A DNA stretch of 64,000 nt, taken from NCBI RefSeq assembly GCF_036669915.1, contig NC_089316.1, positions 6,302,271-6,366,270 of the forward strand. The letters run 5' to 3'. The translations under genes and the position numbers were made by a program. This DNA comes from Pocillopora verrucosa. Taxonomy: Eukaryota; Cnidaria; Anthozoa; Scleractinia; Pocilloporidae. Position 1 is the stretch's first letter. The number at the start of each line of letters is the position of its first letter. The notes beneath the pieces are model-generated. The model did no database searches, was not told the origin of the DNA, and worked only from the letters and a program-made list of their open reading frames with translations. Of this stretch, positions 23,168 through 35,153 are shown in pieces.

Positions 23168-25348
23168 CTTAGTTAGGTTACAAGTGGTGCGCTGCTTAAT
23201 CCAACTGGTTTAGGTTTTCCAGTGCGAGGCCTTATTACATGCATTTAAGAGAGGATGGCTATAAGTTGTCTTCCCTTAATAAATACAATTAATCATAGAT
23301 TTGGTATCTTAACAACTTAGACGTTATTGCACGTGATATATTTAACTAAAATACGCCATTACTAAGACATGAAACTGATCCGCATTCTTCTCTGCCGGAA
23401 GCCAATATTGTGCAAGATTGACGCAACTTTGAGGACGGTTTATCTCTTCAATATCCATCTAATTGTTATTGATTTACTCACTTTACTGCTTTCCTCGTTC
23501 TTTCTAGGGAAGGAGAAGCCTTCAACGTAGCCATTTAGAGTTTGACGGCGATCATGGAAACTCTTTTAGCCAAATTTTCGCAGGGTCATCATAAGCGAAC
23601 GGTATACTTGATGTTCAGCGCCATATATATGTTCCGCTCGTTTCAATATTGGTTTTCGAAGACAAATTTTAATGTTTTGATGCCAGCAATGAATAAACAT
23701 AATTTTTATAATGTTGCTAGTTTCGGCTTAAATGAAATTCCTTTTACTGAGGTAACTTCGCGTCGACCACAATAAAATAACCCTCTAACTGAATTAGTTT
23801 CGCTTCGTCTTTACAAAGCCACTTTTCGCTTAACTCACGTAACATGTGGCGATGAAATATTCTTAAGGGGGTTAGAGAAGCCCCTTAGGGAAAGACTTCC
23901 CGTTCTCAGTGATAAAAAGTATGTTTCGCCGTAATAAATGACCGTCTGACTTTTAAGCACTTTATTTCTTCGTGAATTGCGTACCTTGAGCTCTTTTAGG
24001 ACGGTACCATTTTTAGGTTGGGAGCATATAAGAATCACTTTGCTTTTTCCCGATCATACATCTTTTTCAGAATACCAGAGCTTTCCGAAACTGAATAAGT
24101 TGTCAGGGTCAAGAAATTGAATTAAAAATTGACCCCCAAGTAAATCTCAGGCTCGGATTTGGCTAAAAATTACCAAAGAAAAATCAACGTAATGCTTTTC
24201 TTTTGCAAATTAGCATAGTGTACTATAATATATCAAGATATTTTAATCTCTTGGAACTAAATAAGGATAGAGGTTGATTTCTTCATAAACATGGGTAAAT
24301 CCCGCAAGATCAGGTTTCCTTGTCTCGTATTCAATACAACATTTTTCTTTTGTTTCAATAACGAACTAATTAAGGATACAGTTTGATTAATCTATAAACA
24401 CGGAAAAAAACCCGCACGACTAGATTCCTTTTCTCGAAATTCACACATTTTCGAATTTCCGAGAGCATTGCTTTAAAAGCTTTATGCTCTTCTCAAAGAA
24501 ATGGGCAGCTTGTGCGGAATCAGCTTTTACCATAAAGAGCAAGAATTGTGAAGTTTTTGAAGTTTGCTTAAATCAGTGTATAGCGTGATCACATCCGAGT
24601 CAAATAAAACAAAAGTACGTAGATGTATAAGGAGATGTATAAGGTATTCGTTTAATAAGATGAGAAAAGAAAACAAAAGAAATGGATAGCGGGAACAGAT
24701 TCTAAACAATTCTTTGTACTCACGACGATAATTCTAACCTCGCTGATATCAAATCTAATCCCGAATTTTCGAGACACACGACGATGAAGTTGAAAAAAGG
24801 GGGCAAGTTTCTATCGAAACTGTGGTAGTGTTGTCGCTGGTGGGTATTACAAGTTTTTTTTTAGTCTATTATGAAATTGCCCATTGTGAAGAGTTTTGAG
24901 CGTGAACATTACGTCAGCTCTTTCGCTCTGACGAAGGACTAACGCTCAAAACGTCAGCTTAAGAACTCCTTGCGGTTGCCAATCTACATCATCATCTCAG
25001 ACAAAAATAAACCAACGTATCTAGCAACGAAGTTTATCATTATCACTATTACGGAAGTTTAAAGTATTTCGGGTTGATGCAGTGATGGCCAAGATAACCG
25101 CGCTATGAGGTTATCGCGCCCGCAAGGTCAGGCGAATAAGAGATACCATGCAGCTTTTGTGCCAAAGTATTTAACCCAATAATACTATATTACAATGCTA
25201 ACATGAACAATTGCGGGTTCTAATTTTTTGTGGATTCTGTGAGTTGACCTTCATATACAAAAAAGTGAACTTACGTCATCACAAGTTTTTTGTCATTGTT
25301 TTGTTTGTTTGTTTTGTTTTGTTTTTATTACGAGTAATGCATGCACTA

Positions 25349-25387
25349 TTCCCAAACTATTCCTTATGATAAGGAATAGTTTGGGAA
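25349..25387. repeat. Perfect 19-bp inverted repeat (hairpin)
   Basis: The arms read TTCCCAAACTATTCCTTAT and its exact reverse complement around a single central G at 25368. It is the longest uninterrupted hairpin I found. Nothing nearby suggests a terminator, as there is no gene end within 1 kb. Confidence 0.8.
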
Positions 25388-25556
25388 ACAAAATATGGTC
25401 GATTTACAACGCTAAATATTCCGAAATGTGAACATTTTACACTCCTTGTGTGTCCAGTGCGGTTTCTGGTGATTTCTGCCATGAGACGGCTAGGAAATGT
25501 ACAAAGTTTTAAAACATACGTGTTTAGCTTTTGAGCTTTTTGCTATGAATGCGACA

Positions 25557-25785
25557 GATGGGCGGGTTACCCCACCTTGAGACGTTTACATGGCAAATTG
25601 TCACCCTGGCTGATAGGGTTACCCCACTTGGCAGACCGAGAAACCCGCGTTGGCGGGTTACCCTCACCCATCATGTAAACATGACCAAGATAAAATGAGA
25701 GATTATATGGAAAGGCGGGTTACCTCACCTAAGCGGGTTACCTCATCTACCTGGGGTCCCCCATCTCCATGTAAACGGGCCTAAG
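25557..25785. repeat. Repeat with iterated GCGGGTTACC motif
   Basis: GCGGGTTACC recurs four times (near 25563, 25657, 25714 and 25733), with related TAGGGTTACCCC between. TTTACATGGC and CCATGTAAAC at the two ends are inverted, suggesting a short non-autonomous element. Confidence 0.55.
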
Positions 25786-26690
25786 ATGAGCAAGTTATGG
25801 GATTGGAACATGATATCATGAATTATCAAAAGCGAGCGGTTTACCAGCCACTTAATATAGGCTCGACTCAAAGTATCACGTATTGTAAATCGTTATTATT
25901 TTTAGCATCATTTTGTAATTTCTGCCTTTTGAATAGTTTATCCTTAAAATCCTATGATCGTAAGTACTGTGCTGTAAATAGTTTATCATTAGTGGTTCTT
26001 AGTGCTCCATATTCTTGATAACATAGATAACAGTAGATTTAGAATATTATGTCACCATTTTTACCCTAGTAATCATAAAAATTACATTTTCCTCGATTGT
26101 AATTGGTTTAAAAAACTCGTATTTTCCTCTAATTCACGTGCCAAGTTGTTATCGAACAATTCAATATGTCACATTTAAAGCTGTAGTTTACATCAACCAA
26201 TCATGCGATCACAAACATGATTTCAATTACCATAGAAACATTGTATAGAATCTCGTAATTTGGCTGTTCTCCTTTTACCGGAAACAGTAAATTTTATGAT
26301 TAATTGGTAACAGGACTTCGTGTCGTTCAATTCGGTCTGTAATCATACGAATCCGCTGCGCGGTCGTCCGATTTTGTTACCGCTCGCATGATTACCGACC
26401 AACCTGTCTATTACCATTGCTTATCATAATTAGAATTAACAATGGAGTGTAATATAGGGAATCATCTTTGTTTCGACTACATTTGTAGCGCCCTATTCCG
26501 ACTTTGTTATAACCTTACTGTATTGCAAAACGGCTCTCAATCGGTACAAAGATTTAGTATTAATCGTGAGCAAATCCACGCATATTCTTTGCCAGTACTC
26601 TTATACAAAGTCATTCAGAATTTTTAGTTATGAATTAAAATAATAAACAGTATAAGGAATAAAAAAAAAAATCTCTACGATGCCAAGAAT

Positions 26691-28805
26691 TCAGTCAGAT
26701 TTAAGCTTCCTAGTGATTTCATCCCAGTCGGGATAGTAGAGATCTTTCATTCGTTGAGCATGCCGCTCAAGATTTGTCGCTTTAGTCTTGGTGAGCTGGG
26801 CAAAAGGACTTTGAGGACAATTCCACGAGGCACATGCAACAAAGGCGAAAAGGACAGCATCAGCAAGACAGGGTTTATCTCCAAAGAGGAATTTCTTCTC
26901 CCCCAAAACTGCGGACGCTGCAAGAAGATCCCTCTCAGCTATTTCATAGATCTCCTGTTCGGAGTGTCGACCAATGCCCTGAGACCACACATCTCTTCTA
27001 CATCGCTTCTGTATAACGTAGAATATCAGATATCTGAGTGGCCAGGAAAAATGCCCAAACAGCTGCATTCGCGTATACATGGCATAGTCCGGTGAAAAAA
27101 AGCGGTAATAAAAAAGGGCCCTGTAAAGGACAAAGGAGTATACGTAAGGGTTTTACCTCAAGTAGTTTAAATATGAAGTAATCTGCAGCAATGGTCTGTA
27201 GACACTCTGCTTTACGTGGTTGAACGAGTAATTTTCTATACGAGATTAGCTCGATAAACGCCGTTGTATCCTGGATTCGATGCTAGCCTATCAGCTGCCG
27301 GTTATTCCTCGGCCTGCCACCCTCCCTCCAACCCCCACTTCCAGGCCATGCAGAGCACCTACTTCATTGCTGCCTGCCAACTATGACAAACTGATAACAT
27401 CTCCCATCAAAGTATTACAAAAACAATTCGACTTCAGTGACACCAACGATGTAGCATTGACAAAAATAGCAACAAAAAATCAAAAACAACGACATTCGAG
27501 AGCATCGCGAAACACTAGTAACGCTAACATGGAACATCAGAAACACCATGGACAGCAGTTTCGATTTCCGCCGCTCTCTCGTGTCCGGCCTTCGCTCCTC
27601 CTCGAGAAGATAAAGGGTTTGGGGAGCGCGGGCTCATATCGCCAAACAGCGGCTGGTAATTGAGCAGCATCAGTAATAGCGCTTTGCAACCATTCAAGAC
27701 AAAAAAGCTCTGCAGCTTTATTTTCCTCAAACACTTAGTGCGGTGTACACAAAGGTTTGAGACTCCAACATAGGTCGTCGTTTAGAGACTGGACTGAAAG
27801 TATTCTAATCTAGGTAACAGCGCAGCAAAAAAAAATATACACGGAAAATTTGGAGAAAATTTGTCTCTTTTGCCAAATTTTCCTATTCATAGGCAGTCTA
27901 CTGCCTGCACACGCAAGAAATCTAATTGGTTTCCAGTCTCATTTGTTTGAGGCCAGTTTCACCCTGGTTTGCTTATCGGTTTGTTAGTTCTCCATAGCAG
28001 ATGCAAGGTGCGATATAAAGAGGTAACTGAACCGTCGAACATGGTGTATTACTTGGTCAATCTTTAACGTTTATGCAAAACGATTATACATAGCAGTTTG
28101 TTTGTGTTTCTTCAATTAATTTTCAATAAACTACTAGACTGGAAAACGAGACTATAAGAAACGCCACCAAGCACAACAGCTACTGGGCATGTAGCAATTA
28201 CATCATCAGGCAACTGCACAGCAAGCTCCAATATCGGCTTTGAGAAATGATTGTGTAGCGTGACCCTAACTGTCCTCTGTAGTTGTGATTACGTAATCAT
28301 TCGAATCCGCTCGAAGCTTACAAGTGCCTCTCACCTTAGGCAAACGAGAAATTTTAAGGAAAGGGAATAAAAACGATCGAAGCAACACTTACCAATACGT
28401 GTTCTCCTCTAACGTGGTTTGAATACTGTGAGCAAGTCCTTTTTCTGCGTCGCTCAAATGAGAGCAGTCAACGTCAACTTTGAACTCGTTCCTTAAAAAC
28501 CGAATGCAGAAGTTGGAATCGGCGATTTCTTCCTCGTTAAACTCAATCCACGGAATTTTACCCTTTTTAGAGAATTTCAAGCCATATCTGCTCTCGTATG
28601 GAATCTTTGCCATGCGAAGGAACGTTTCTAGTTTTAAACATGGCGGAGAGCCACTCAAAGATAAGGGCGAGGGAAGAAACTGATGCAAGACAACTGTGCC
28701 AGGTTTTACAGGCCGTTTGTTCTGTTTTCTGCGCCGTGCTCTCGTTAGGAAATAAACGATGAAGAATGCGGCTGTAGTGATTCCAACAAGTAGTTCTGTC
28801 TTCAT
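26691..28805 (-). CDS. FAXC: FAXC-like protein 3, membrane-anchored form, two exons
   Basis: Exons 28805-28393 and 27120-26691 join in phase 2 over a 1272-bp intron, giving 280 residues. The ATG at 28805 is chosen; the frame extends upstream only to a TTG. Residues 3-20 (TELLVGITTAAFFIVYFL) form a hydrophobic segment followed by RARRRK, as in an N-terminal signal anchor. After it come the family's thioredoxin-like half with SPPCLKLETFLRM and the helical half with KKFLFGDKPCLADAVLFAF and YYPDWDEI. It is the most diverged of the five. It lies head-to-head with gene 4, 793 bp between start codons, so the two may share regulatory sequence (inference). Confidence 0.88.
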
Positions 28806-31682
28806 CGCGTTTTCCTCAAGGTACAACTAATAACAACTAAGATGCGTCAGAGAATAAATGCAAATGAGCCTCTCACATGGAATTAAATAATGAAATTGGT
28901 AACGCTTTTGGATAACTTTCCTTTACTTCAGTTAGTTTAGTATTCTGTTTCTGTTTCTGTTTGTCTTTTCTTTATCCTTTTTACACAGATTTATGACTTC
29001 TGTTCAACAAGAAATTGAGCTGTTAGTGTTTTGATTAATTTCTTTTTTTTAGTGAAATCCGATTGGCAACAAAGAAGGTCAGTTCCAGTGCTCAAAAGGC
29101 TAATCATAATGTAAAATACTTACATTAATTCTTCTTTCCCATTTGCACTGATCATAATATGAAATGCAACAGATGCAAAAATAAACAATCAAACATGCGA
29201 AAATTGGGGAATTTGTCTGAAAATGAAATGATTTTTTTCTTCAGTAACTTTGCCTGTGACGATGAGAGGGAAAACCGTTTCGCAATGCAAAGAGGCTTCT
29301 GGATTGTTGGTGAAACTTGTTTCTACTTTCTTCGAGAGCTAGCTGGAAATCTGAAACACATTGCAAAAGAATCGAGATGTTCACGATTTCAGCACTGATA
29401 AGCTTAAAGTAAATGTCACGCTACAGTGGACTGACATCTGAATTGATGCCGAACTAATGATTATGTGAATTGACCTTTGATGCCACGCTTACCTCGATGC
29501 GACCATGACTTAGCATATTTACAATCTCGCTTGTGTGACAAACACGCAACGGAGTGCTTTCAACCAATTCCCGCCTACATCTTGCACATACTGAAAAGAT
29601 GCAGGTGTCACAGTACTTCGGTATCGCTGCAGTCGTCGTCCTCTTCGTTTATATCATCGCCAAGATATTTCAAGGAAAAGAAAAGAAGCGATCTACAAGG
29701 CCTGGAACGGTAGTTCTACACCAGTTTCCTCCTTCCGAGCTCTGTGTTTCGATGGGCTCTCCGCCATGTTTGAAGTTGGAAACTTTCCTCCGCATGACAA
29801 AGATCCCGTACGAAAATGAATATGGTTTCGAATTCTCCAAAAAAGGCAAAATGCCGTGGATTGAGTTCAACGGGCGCGACACAGCAGACTCTAATTTTTG
29901 TATTCGGTTCCTGACGAAAGAGTTCAAAATTGACATCGATTCTCACTTGAATTCCGATGAAAAAGCCATCGCGCACTCTGTTCGAACTATGTTGGAGGAA
30001 AATACCTACTGGTGAGTGAATATTTAGCTATCATTATGTATAACTATTTTATTTTGTGCGTAATAACAAGTGTATTCTAAAAAGTATACTCGTAATGATA
30101 CGCTTCGTCGGTTCGCAGATGCCACTTTATAGCTGTCGCGTCAGGATCAAGTTTAATCGTTTCATTATTCAGTTCAAGGTCTTTATTGATAAATTGTGTG
30201 TGACTTTTTCGAAAACTAACCTGGTCATTCGCAATAACAATGTTGCTCGAGGTTTTTTCTCCAGCCTCAGGTCGCACAAGTACGGCTTTAGCTATTGTGT
30301 GACAATGTACGGCTGAGGGACAAACAAACGATATTTCTTCGAACATTTTCTGCTTTATTTACAGGGCCCTTGTGTACTACCGAGTCTTTTCTCCCAGCTT
30401 TGCTGAGAAATTTCGCGAGATACTGTTTGGTCATCTCATCATGCCGATCAAGTATCTTTTATACTATATGTTCCAGCGAAGGTTCAAGAAGGATTTATGG
30501 TCGCACGGAATGGGTCGACACTCGGAGCAGGAGCTCTATGGAATAGCGGAAAGGGATCTTCTTGCAGTGTCAGAAATTATGGGGCAGAAGAAGTTCCTGT
30601 TTGGTGAAAAACCTTGCCTTGCTGACGCTGCAGTATTCGCTTTTGTCTGTGGAGCAACTTGGGAGTGTCCACAAAGTCCTTTTGCCGAGCTCACGGCCAA
30701 GACGAAAGCTCAGAATCTTCAGAGACACGCTCAGCGAATGAAGGAGCTGTATTTTCCAGACTGGGATGATATCATTTCAAAGAAACCTAAGTCTGCCTGA
30801 AGCTAGAAGTTTCCGTAATCTCACGACCTTCTTAGTTATGTTTTATGATACATTCCCATGCCTTCATCGCTTTGTTTTTCTGTTTTCAATACCGCACAGA
30901 AACAGGACTGAGAGTAATCTTGAATACCAACTTTGCTTTTATTTCACATTTCTAAGTTCCAATCCCATGATTACCTAAGAGTTTCGAAAGGGTCTCTGTG
31001 AGCAGCAGTTTCAATTAATGCCGGTTTCTGGGGGTTTAAACCCGCCTGCAAGTTGTGACGATAGGTTTTTTTCGAACTTACTGGACTTTTGCGGGGAACG
31101 CAACAATAACGGGGAAAAGAGCTCGGTAGAGACCATTTGGTAGCGAGAACGGAAACTCGTCACGATTTCCTGACCTGCTTCAAGTGAGCTTGCTACGAAC
31201 GTCAAGGATCAGACAGCGTTTGGTTCCACAGTAATTTTATTTCAGTTCATGCCGACAGTTGACATCACCTTTAGCAAACTCAATTATGTAATCGAAAAAG
31301 CTTACTTGCTTAGGTATCAGCGAGTTACAATAGAGTGGAAAATGTATCTTTGTAGTTAAGCGATTTTATTAAAATATTCCATCTGTTCGGAAAGAATTTC
31401 AAAAGTAAGAGAGCGGATAAAAAAGACTCTACACCATTTAAAAATAACAAACTTACGTCAAAATTCACAGCTCTGTAGTTAAAAACACCCATCCTAGTTG
31501 CGGATGAGCAGCTTAGGAAATATAAGTGAGCAGTAATAATAATTTCTGCTTATTTATGCGATGTTGGTGTTAAATTCGGAAAATTAATCCTGCTTGAAAG
31601 GAAAGCGAACTTACGTGCACAAACTCAGCTATCAACTTCCATAAGAACCAATTTTCAGAAAGATCATTAGCACTTATATTGA
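28600..31682. repeat. Segmental duplication, unit A
   Basis: This block includes the 5' part of FAXC-like gene 3, the head-to-head spacer, gene 4 and about 880 bp of its 3' flank. It matches unit B at 33038-36060 in the same orientation at high identity, including introns and flanks. Identity starts inside gene 3 exon 1 and stops at the word CACTTATATT in both copies. Confidence 0.85.
29599..30800 (+). CDS. FAXC: FAXC-like protein 4, membrane-anchored form, two exons
   Basis: Exons 29599-30011 and 30365-30800 join in phase 2 over a 353-bp intron, giving 282 residues. The start is the ATG before QVSQYFG; the upstream in-frame codon at 29554 is GTG. Residues 7-24 are a hydrophobic anchor followed by the basic GKEKKR. 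SPPC is at residues 54-57 and begins the GST/metaxin-type CLKLETFLRM helix; KKFLFGEKPCLADAAVFAF lies in the C-terminal helical domain. One residue (Met 52, before GSPPC) is extra relative to every other copy. Gene 5 is its duplicate, with 13 amino-acid substitutions plus this one-residue gap by my count. Confidence 0.9.
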
Positions 31683-33037
31683 AATGCAATTTCAACAGTA
31701 ATGGTCATTAAAGCACCGATATACAGGTGTTTAATGACAGGCATGTAACAAGCGAAATGTAATAATTGGAAATTCAAAAGCTACTATGGCTTTTTCAATA
31801 CTTTTTGAAATGCTAGAGCAAAGATTTCGAATAAATCGGAAATGAAAAGTTTATGTGTAAACCCCGGTTTTTGGAGGTCTAAACTCGCTCGCAAGTATTT
31901 GATGTTGAGATATCATTTAACAAACGGCGCGAAAGTTTTGTATAAAATTATATTGGGCACGCATCAAGAAACTGTAAACTTCTCAGCTTATAATCTCTTG
32001 CGCATATTTATGCTGTTAATTTCCTTCCCAGTCCCCGGCCGATCAATTGGTCAGTGCACAAACTCTTTTCTAAGCAAGTCCTCCATTTGTTACAATTTTG
32101 GCATTGTCAAGAGCTGTTCGTTTTGATCCCTCTGCATTTTATATCACAGTGCTTTTTTTACTGCAATACTCTACAACTATACAACAGGGACTGTCTTCTA
32201 TTTGAATAAAAGATGTTTCTGTAGTTTTTCTCTATATTTCGTATACCTCGCACGCCTCGCACCAAGAGTCTCATGCCTGGTATGCGTATTGGTAACACTC
32301 ATCTGATAAGATGCTGTGGCGAGCAATTCAAGAATGAAAGCATAGTGAAACCACCGCTATTAGTGAAAGAGGGCCGAATTCGGCGAAGTTGGCTGACTAA
32401 AATGGTAATTTCGCAGTACTTGGAGTATGCTTTGAAACAGAATTTCCTTGCCGAAGGGTTGAACGAACTTTTTTGTCATACTTTGGGAAAATTGAACTGG
32501 AAGAAGTTGTAGACGCCATTGATAAATTGTGTGTGACTTTTTCCACCGCCATGAATTGTTCCTAACCTCTTTCCTACTCCTTCCAGACTAGCGGGGGGAG
32601 GGGAGGGAGGGGGTTATTACGACCCAGGGTGTTTGGCTTGTCAGGTAAATCTCAAACTCTTGAACAGGGTTTCTCTTTAACCCTTTGACCGCTAAGGGAG
32701 ACTTGCATTTAACTTCTCCTACAACATTACACCTGAATCAAACATTCAAGTTACAAAAATGCAATCTTGATTGTTTAACAAATTCTCCTTGTCAGTACCC
32801 CAGATAATGGTCACACTTAAGCATGATCACTTAGGTTGTAGACTTTTTACTTTCAAAACCTGCAGCTGTAACTAACAGTCTATAATTTGGCACGTTATCG
32901 AACACGCGCAAATTTAAAAGAGAACTTGCAGCTCGCGCATGAAAAGAAAGAGGCATGAACCCAAACATGCACACAGTGAGTGCATTACAACAAGGCCGTG
33001 GCCAGACTTCAGAACAAGACGAGGCAAGTTTCAAGCG
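30801..33037. other. 3' flank of FAXC-4 and inter-duplication spacer
   Basis: The first 880 bp are shared with the flank of gene 5. From 31683 to 33037 the sequence is unique to this copy and holds no supported gene. A MITE family copy lies at about 32677-32815. Confidence 0.5.
32677..32815 (+). repeat. Dispersed MITE family copy, partial
   Basis: It starts TTAACCCTTTGACCGCTAAG and continues TTAACTTCTCCTACAACATT, CAAATTCTCCTTGTCAGTA. These blocks match the family's left half; the right end is missing. Confidence 0.45.
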
Positions 33038-33145
33038 AATGGAATCTTTGCCATGCGAAGGGACGTTTCTACTTTTAAACATGGCGGAGAGCCACTCAAA
33101 GATAAGGGTGAGGAAAGAAACTGACGTAAAACAACTGTGCCAGGC
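33038..33145 (-). pseudogene. Broken FAXC-3 exon 1 copy
   Basis: The minus strand matches gene 3 exon 1 around its SPPCLKLETFLRMAKIP region (28600-28705). It then jumps, after a loss of about 130 bp that removes the start codon and anchor, to the sequence upstream of gene 3 (33150 corresponds to 28838). No second exon is present. It is the truncated gene 3 end carried along in duplication unit B. Confidence 0.8.
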
Positions 33146-33955
33146 TATGCCAAGATGCGTGTGAGAATAAATGCAAATGAGCCTCTCACATGGAATTAAA
33201 TAATGAAATTAGTAACGCTTTTGGAAAACCGTTCCTTTACTTCAGTTAGTTTAGTATTCTGTTTTTGTTTCTGTTTGTCTCTTCTTTATCCTTTATATAC
33301 AGATGTATGAATTTTGTTCAACAAGAAAATTGAGCTGCTAGTGTTTTAATTAATTTCTTTTTTTTTTTGTAAATCTGATTTGCAACAAAGAAGGTCAAAG
33401 AAGTGTGAAGGAATTTATTGGCGAGCCATCACTGCCAGTTCCAGTTCTCAAAAGGCTTATCAAAATGTAAAATACTTACATTAATTTTTTTTTACCATTT
33501 GCACTGATAATAATATGAAATGCAACAGATGCAAAAACAAACAATCAAACATGCGAAAATTGGGGAATTTGTCTGAAAATTAAATGATTTTCTTTCTTCA
33601 GTAACTTTGCTTGTAACAGTGAGAGGGAATACCGTTTTGCAATGCAAAGAGGCTTCTGGATTGTAGGTGAAACTTGTTTCTACTTTCTTCGAGAGCTAGC
33701 TGGAAATCTGAAACACATTGCAAAAGAATCGAGATGTTCACGATTTCAGTACTGTTAAGCTTAAAGTAAATGTCACGCTACAGTGGACTGATATCTGAAC
33801 TGATGACGAACTAATGATTATGTGAATTGACCTTTGGTGCCACGCTTACCTCGATGCGATCATGACTTAGCATATTTAAAATCTCGCTTGCGTGACAAAC
33901 ACGCAACGGAGTGCTTTCAACCAATTCCCGCCTACATCCTGCACATACTGAAAAG

Positions 33956-35153
33956 ATGCAGGTGTCACAGTACTTCGGTATCGCTGCAGTCGTCGTCCTC
34001 TTCGTTTATATCATCGCCAAGATATTTCAAGGAAAAGAAAAGAAGCGATCTGCAAGGCCTGGAACGGTAGTTCTATACCAGTTTCCTCCTTCCGAGTTCT
34101 GTGTTTCGGGTTCTCCGCCATGTTTGAAGTTGGAAACTTTCCTCCGCATGACAAAGATCCCGTACGAAAATGAATATGGTTTTAAATTCTCCAAAAAAGG
34201 CAAAATGCCGTGGATTGAGTTCAACGGGCGCGACACAGCAGACTCTAATTTTTGTATTCGGTTCCTGACGAAAGAGTTCAAAATTGACATCGATTCTCAC
34301 TTGAATTCCGATGAAAAAGCCATCGCGCACTCTGTTCGAACTATGTTGGAGGAAAATACCTACTGGTGAGTGAATATTTAGCTATCATTATGAATAGCTA
34401 TTTTATTTTGTGCGTAATACTAAGTGTATGCTAAAAAGTAAACTCATAATGATACGCTTCGTCGGTTCGCAGATGCCACTTTATAGCTGTCACGTCAGAT
34501 CAAGTTTAATCGTTTCATTATTCAGTTCAAGGTCTTTATAGATAAATTGTGTGTGACTTTTTCGAAAAATAACCTGGTCATTCTCAATAACAATATTTCT
34601 CGAGGTTTTTCCTCCAGCCTGAAGTCGCACAAGTACGGCTTTAGCTATTGCGTGACTATGTACGGCTGAGGGACAAACAAACGATCTTTCTTCGAACATT
34701 TTCTGCTTTATTTACAGGGCCCTTGAGTACTACCGATTCTTTACTCCCAGCTATGCTGAGAAATTTCGCGAGATACTGTTTGGTCATCTTATCATGCCGA
34801 TCAAGTATCTTTTATACTATATGATCCAGCGAAGGGTCAAGAAGGATTTATGGTCGCACGGAATGGGTCGACACTCGGAGCAGGAGCTCTATGAAATAGC
34901 GGAAAGGGATCTTCTTGCAGTGTCAGAAATTTTGGGGCAGAAGAAGTTCCTGTTTGGTGAAAAGCCTTGCCTTGCTGACGCTGCAGTATTCGCTTTTGTC
35001 TGTGGAGCAACCTGGGATTGTCCACAAAGTCCTTTTGCCGAGCTCACGGCCAAGACGAAAGCTCAGAATCTTCAGAGACACGCTCAGCGAATGAAGGAGC
35101 TGTATTTTCCAGATTGGGATGATATCATTTCCAAAAAACCTAAGTCTGCCTAA
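33956..35153 (+). CDS. FAXC: FAXC-like protein 5, membrane-anchored form, two exons
   Basis: Exons 33956-34365 and 34718-35153 join in phase 2 over a 352-bp intron, giving 281 residues. It has the same hydrophobic N-terminus, the same GSPPCLKLETFLRM helix and the same FGEKPCLADAAVFAF C-terminal core as gene 4. Substitutions cluster in the first third of exon 2 (for example EYYRFFTPSY against VYYRVFSPSF), while the conserved GST-like cores are nearly unchanged and both reading frames are intact, so both copies are likely under constraint. Unlike gene 4 it no longer faces an intact gene 3. Confidence 0.9.

Larger units (their letters stand above)
23168..26690. other. Spacer between FAXC-like genes 2 and 3
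   Basis: No gene is supported. It contains a diverged copy of the CTGACGAAGGACTAACGCTC repeat (about 24915-25000), a 39-bp hairpin at 25349-25387, a GCGGGTTACC-iterated repeat at 25557-25785, and a further repeat-like block at about 26270-26420 rich in CG dinucleotides. Small open frames show no domains. Confidence 0.5.

Noticed and set aside
27280-27663. 127-residue plus-strand frame with Pro/Thr-rich start
   Set aside because: It lies antisense inside the FAXC-like gene 3 intron, has no domain, and overlaps other frames; probably chance.
29159-29398. 79-residue frame upstream of FAXC-like gene 4
   Set aside because: The matching region of duplication unit B does not keep the frame, so there is no sign of coding constraint.
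29670-29976. Minus-strand frames opposite FAXC-like gene 4 (and 34027-34330 opposite gene 5)
   Set aside because: They are antisense shadows of a conserved coding exon, repeated in each family copy.
32939-33164. Plus-strand frames reading IFAMRRDVSTFKHGGEPL and similar
   Set aside because: They are the antisense reading of the broken FAXC-like gene 3 exon copy.
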